This document shows positions 62,601 through 64,000 of a DNA stretch of 64,000 nt, piece after piece. Under the pieces are notes generated by a model that saw only the letters and a list, made by a program, of their open reading frames with translations, searched no databases and had not been told where the DNA came from. The stretch lies in assembly GCA_937974245.1 (NCBI GenBank), contig CALJKV010000033.1, positions 32,859-96,858 on the forward strand. Reading direction: 5' to 3'. The DNA comes from an uncultured Chloroflexota bacterium. GTDB taxonomy: Bacteria > Chloroflexota > Anaerolineae > Aggregatilineales > Phototrophicaceae. The first letter of the stretch is position 1, and every line of letters begins with the position of its first letter. The translations under genes and the position numbers were made by a program.

Positions 62601-64000
62601 ATTCGGTGATATTCGAGACAAGCAGATAGTAAAGCTGCCCGCCAATATAGCCACCGCCTCGGCCATATAACCAGGAGCCTTCTAACCGTAGTTGCAGGTC
62701 TGCCAGACTGGTAACATTGGTATAGCTGAACGTCTCGATATATTGAAGCAACACCAGAATGCCCAGGAAGGCAATGATGATGCCTGCGATGCGTGACGGC
62801 GCAACAACTGGGGCTTCATCCCCAAAGTGTCGGGCAATCAACCATACCCCAACGGCCAGCATCGCAATCGGGACAGCAATCGCACCCTGCCCAAATGCAC
62901 GCCCCAAATTACCATTAATGGCTTCTGTTAGCGCACCTTTGGTGGAAGAGAGCGTGCTAAAGAACAGTGCCAGTGAGCCTAATACAAGGGCGACCCCCAG
63001 AATATCCAGCTTGTTGTCAAGTGTCAGGCCTTCGCCCTGCACTCTGGGGGCTTTGCTGGTGCGCGGCCTGGCTGCCGGTCTTGCCTCTTTCTTGGTGCCA
63101 CCCCCAAAGAAGGGGAATCGCCGCCCTTCGGATTTCGCCCCGGTCGCTTTTGTGGCGGGTGCGGACTGACTGCCGCTGCGCCCCATACTGCCGAATGGGC
63201 GTCGTGCTGGTGCGCCGGAACTGGCCGTACTGCTGGCCGTTGTTGATCGTGTGCTGGATGAATAGGGTGACGATGATGACGAGTAGGGGCTTCTTGTCCC
63301 TGTTCCCGCTGTCGCGCTGCTCCCGGATTTCTTGTCATCGCCCCGCTTGCCAAACCCCAGGCGCGACCCGATGCCGCCGGATTTTTGCGGTGCGCTCCTG
63401 GCGGAGGCGCTAGCGGTAGGGGATGATGAGGTGGTTCTTTTGTCGTCGGGCTTGCCACGCCCTAGAAAACCACCAACTCTGCTTCCTACGCCGCTGGCTG
63501 CTGATTTACTGGTACTTGCCTTTGTATTTTTTGTGTCGTCTTTCTTGCCGACGCCAATCCTGCCTGCGAGGCCACCAAAACGGCTACCGCCTGATTTCGA
63601 TTTGTCCTCCGGTTTGCCGGAAGGCGGTGCACTGCCGTAGCGCGCGCCACTGCTAGAACTGCTGCTTGCAGGAGGAGGCGAGCTACCGTAGCGTGCACCG
63701 GAACTACCGCTGCCTGCTGTTGTCGGTGTGGATGATGGTGAACTGGTAAAAGGCGAACTCGAACCGCTGCGTGCTGTCGGCGATGATGGCGGCGAACTGC
63801 CATAACGTGTTCCGGAACTGCCGCTGCCCGCTGCTGGGGCCGATGATGGCGACGAACTGCCATAACGTGTTCCAGAACTGCCGCTGCCCGCTGCTGGGGC
63901 CGATGATGGCGGCGAACTGCCATAACGTGTTCCGGAACTGCCGCCGCCCGCTGCTGGGGCCGATGATGGCGACGAACTGCCATAACGTGTGCCCGAACTG
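59623..64000 (-). CDS. ftsK: DNA translocase FtsK/SpoIIIE with long Ser/Gly-rich N-terminus, partial
   Basis: Septal DNA pump that segregates chromosome ends during division. The reading frame has no stop from 59623 up to base 64000, so the gene runs off the window; the ATG at 63186 is only an internal Met. The N-terminal part seen (63187-64000) is Ser/Gly/Arg-rich and includes 20-residue repeats. Then come about four transmembrane helices (62510-63000), a Pro/Ala-rich linker of about 450 residues, and the RecA-like motor with Walker A AGTTGSGKSVCVN (60672-60716), Walker B IVIIDELADLMML and the C-terminal gamma wHTH (LLQRRLRIGYTRAARLIDKMEEEGI). It ends in REVLTSGGGG. Confidence 0.95.
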   Translation of the reverse strand, partial: SSGTRYGSSSPSSAPAAGGGSSGTRYGSSPPSSAPAAGSGSSGTRYGSSSPSSAPAAGSGSSGTRYGSSPPSSPTARSGSSSPFTSSPSSTPTTAGSGSSGARYGSSPPPASSSSSSGARYGSAPPSGKPEDKSKSGGSRFGGLAGRIGVGKKDDTKNTKASTSKSAASGVGSRVGGFLGRGKPDDKRTTSSSPTASASARSAPQKSGGIGSRLGFGKRGDDKKSGSSATAGTGTRSPYSSSSSPYSSSTRSTTASSTASSGAPARRPFGSMGRSGSQSAPATKATGAKSEGRRFPFFGGGTKKEARPAARPRTSKAPRVQGEGLTLDNKLDILGVALVLGSLALFFSTLSSTKGALTEAINGNLGRAFGQGAIAVPIAMLAVGVWLIARHFGDEAPVVAPSRIAGIIIAFLGILVLLQYIETFSYTNVTSLADLQLRLEGSWLYGRGGGYIGGQLYYLLVSNITELGAFFALVAWLVIGIMLTFDLSLRDLALVTIGTWRSFSDARQRRSQRVTARRAELQAQQIAATSAASVAVTRPENEQLPAGAERPALPAAATAMPAEPPRAIPISMGGRQVATVKGNDYVPLEAVPAATSAGKAAAGENKPGVFGKLRGVLPLSTGSRSEATPAVPTTRNDSEKEAQQSGGGLRGRLFSRSSSTAVTPAAPGSTPAVPATASTAAPAPAKPGEVFGQPIGKPGATPPTGAPGTQSPAPAFTSAPSEPRRNPAEEAPSRLGDMLRQPAAQQRPATNQPAGPFPRSEQPAGSGSPLSDRLNVRPFGASSGQPSPSERPAAQAATPEQRNQRPAASQQPAAGQSASPAPAEPSPFSRPPVSAQPAPSLQEQKPAERPADPSSLAERQERLNAIRAGQLNRTPETTATPPVTRPPTSPQPYTPPSSDSRPAAAPQPRPEPVVRSTPPPAPPVMSRSAAHSGQRNRDWKLPDLSTLLNPGSEQEFDRESLLQRARVIEDTLGSFGAPGKVVEVNTGPVITQFAVEPDYLTTRSGKKNRVKVSAIAQLDKDMQLALGAKSIRVEAPVPGKGYVGIEVPNEEASLVSLRDVMEADEFKRIKSPLAISLGMSVDGTPVAADLSSMPHLLIAGTTGSGKSVCVNSIIASIITKNTPKDVKFIMVDPKRVELTGYNGIPHLVAPVVVDLERIVGVLKWVTREMDERYKRFSNAGARNIEDFNKHLPENEEWMPYIIVIIDELADLMMLAPDETERVITRIAALARATGIHLVIATQRPSVDVVTGLIKANFPARIAFAVAGGVDSRVILDQPGAERLLGRGDMLYMSGDSPAPVRLQGVFVSDTEISNITRFWKMQAGEDIQTRPISTLVLDNTLADESRQVAPTPMSSSTTRQQAFWDRDGDSDSRSSVTVTGSPAGTLGEDEDQDDELYGEAVELVQRLNKASVSLLQRRLRIGYTRAARLIDKMEEEGIVGPAESGSKPREVLTSGGGG
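63781..64000 (-). repeat. 60-bp tandem repeats in the ftsK N-terminus
   Basis: Units at 63781-63840, 63841-63900, 63901-63960 and a partial one to the window edge, nearly identical. Each encodes 20 residues of the type APAAGSGSSGTRYGSSPPSS. They continue past the edge. Confidence 0.92.

Noticed and set aside
63486..63983. His/Arg-rich repeat frame on the minus strand
   Set aside because: It is an alternate frame of the ftsK N-terminal repeats. The ftsK frame itself is open throughout, and the His/Arg/Gln-rich composition is what a frame shift of those codons gives.
1..64000. CRISPR array, tRNA, rRNA, insertion sequence, replication origin
   Set aside because: No short regularly spaced repeats with unique spacers, no tRNA-like T-loop with cloverleaf, and no transposase, integrase or rRNA sequence was found. 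The tandem repeats seen are all inside genes.

Overview
The window looks like a chromosomal segment of a Chloroflexota bacterium, probably class Anaerolineae. I infer this from gene content: a cytochrome oxidase operon with a cytochrome c-fused subunit II, Ser/Thr kinases with PAS or beta-propeller modules, secreted proteins with Asn/Gly-rich tails and thrombospondin type 3 repeats, a fused E1 alpha/beta dehydrogenase, and an alpha-carbonic anhydrase. No rRNA, tRNA, transposase, integrase or CRISPR array was seen. Both edges cut genes: lon on the left (5' end missing) and an ftsK/spoIIIE-type translocase on the right. The ftsK frame stays open to base 64000, so the gene is longer than its first internal ATG suggests.

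Layout. 1-8 kb: lon (+), then a convergent six-gene aa3-type oxidase operon (-) with subunits II, I, III, a membrane protein, a second III, and IV. 8-14.5 kb: cell-envelope genes (secreted M23 peptidase with propeller, secreted protein, PBP2a-like transpeptidase lipoprotein, alpha-carbonic anhydrase). 14.7-22.7 kb: Ser/Thr kinase with sensor propeller, L-lactate permease family transporter, deoxyribosyltransferase-like protein, a beta-CASP metallo-beta-lactamase cluster and a Nudix hydrolase. 23-27.7 kb: secreted trypsin-like protease, guaA, a kinase-PAS fusion and a small membrane protein. 27.8-32.7 kb: ECF sigma/anti-sigma pair and two secreted repeat proteins that share Asn/Gly-rich tracts. 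32.9-41.6 kb: M20 peptidase, 7TM histidine kinase, an SDR with an altered active site, surface-anchored nuclease, DUF6544-like protein and a hypothetical membrane protein. 41.6-48.9 kb: LRR protein with a membrane partner, E1 alpha-beta fusion, and a zinc-ribbon/propeller protein. 48.9-54.4 kb: PF03640 repeat protein divergent from a SigK/RskA-like pair, PAS-PAS-histidine kinase, secreted Cys-rich protein. 54.7-64 kb: folE, tail-tube-like protein, aldo/keto reductase, SH3-SH3-M23 protein, HEAT-repeat protein, ftsK.

The most unusual signal is a pattern that occurs three times. An intact gene is followed, in its own direction, by an islet of unrelated genes and then by a decayed second copy of only the host gene's 3' end. 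It is seen for the small membrane protein at 27427 (copy at 32620-32676, with its terminator duplicated at 32705-32730), for the LRR gene at 41603-42391 (copy at 40140-40192) and for the E1 gene at 44131-46194 (copy at 48735-48806). No recombinase is visible in any islet. This could be the scar of 3'-end-targeting integration, or the remains of lost tandem paralogues.

Most genes form single units or short operons with clear hairpin terminators. Signalling (two kinases, two histidine kinases, two ECF sigma systems) and secreted or surface proteins make up much of the window.
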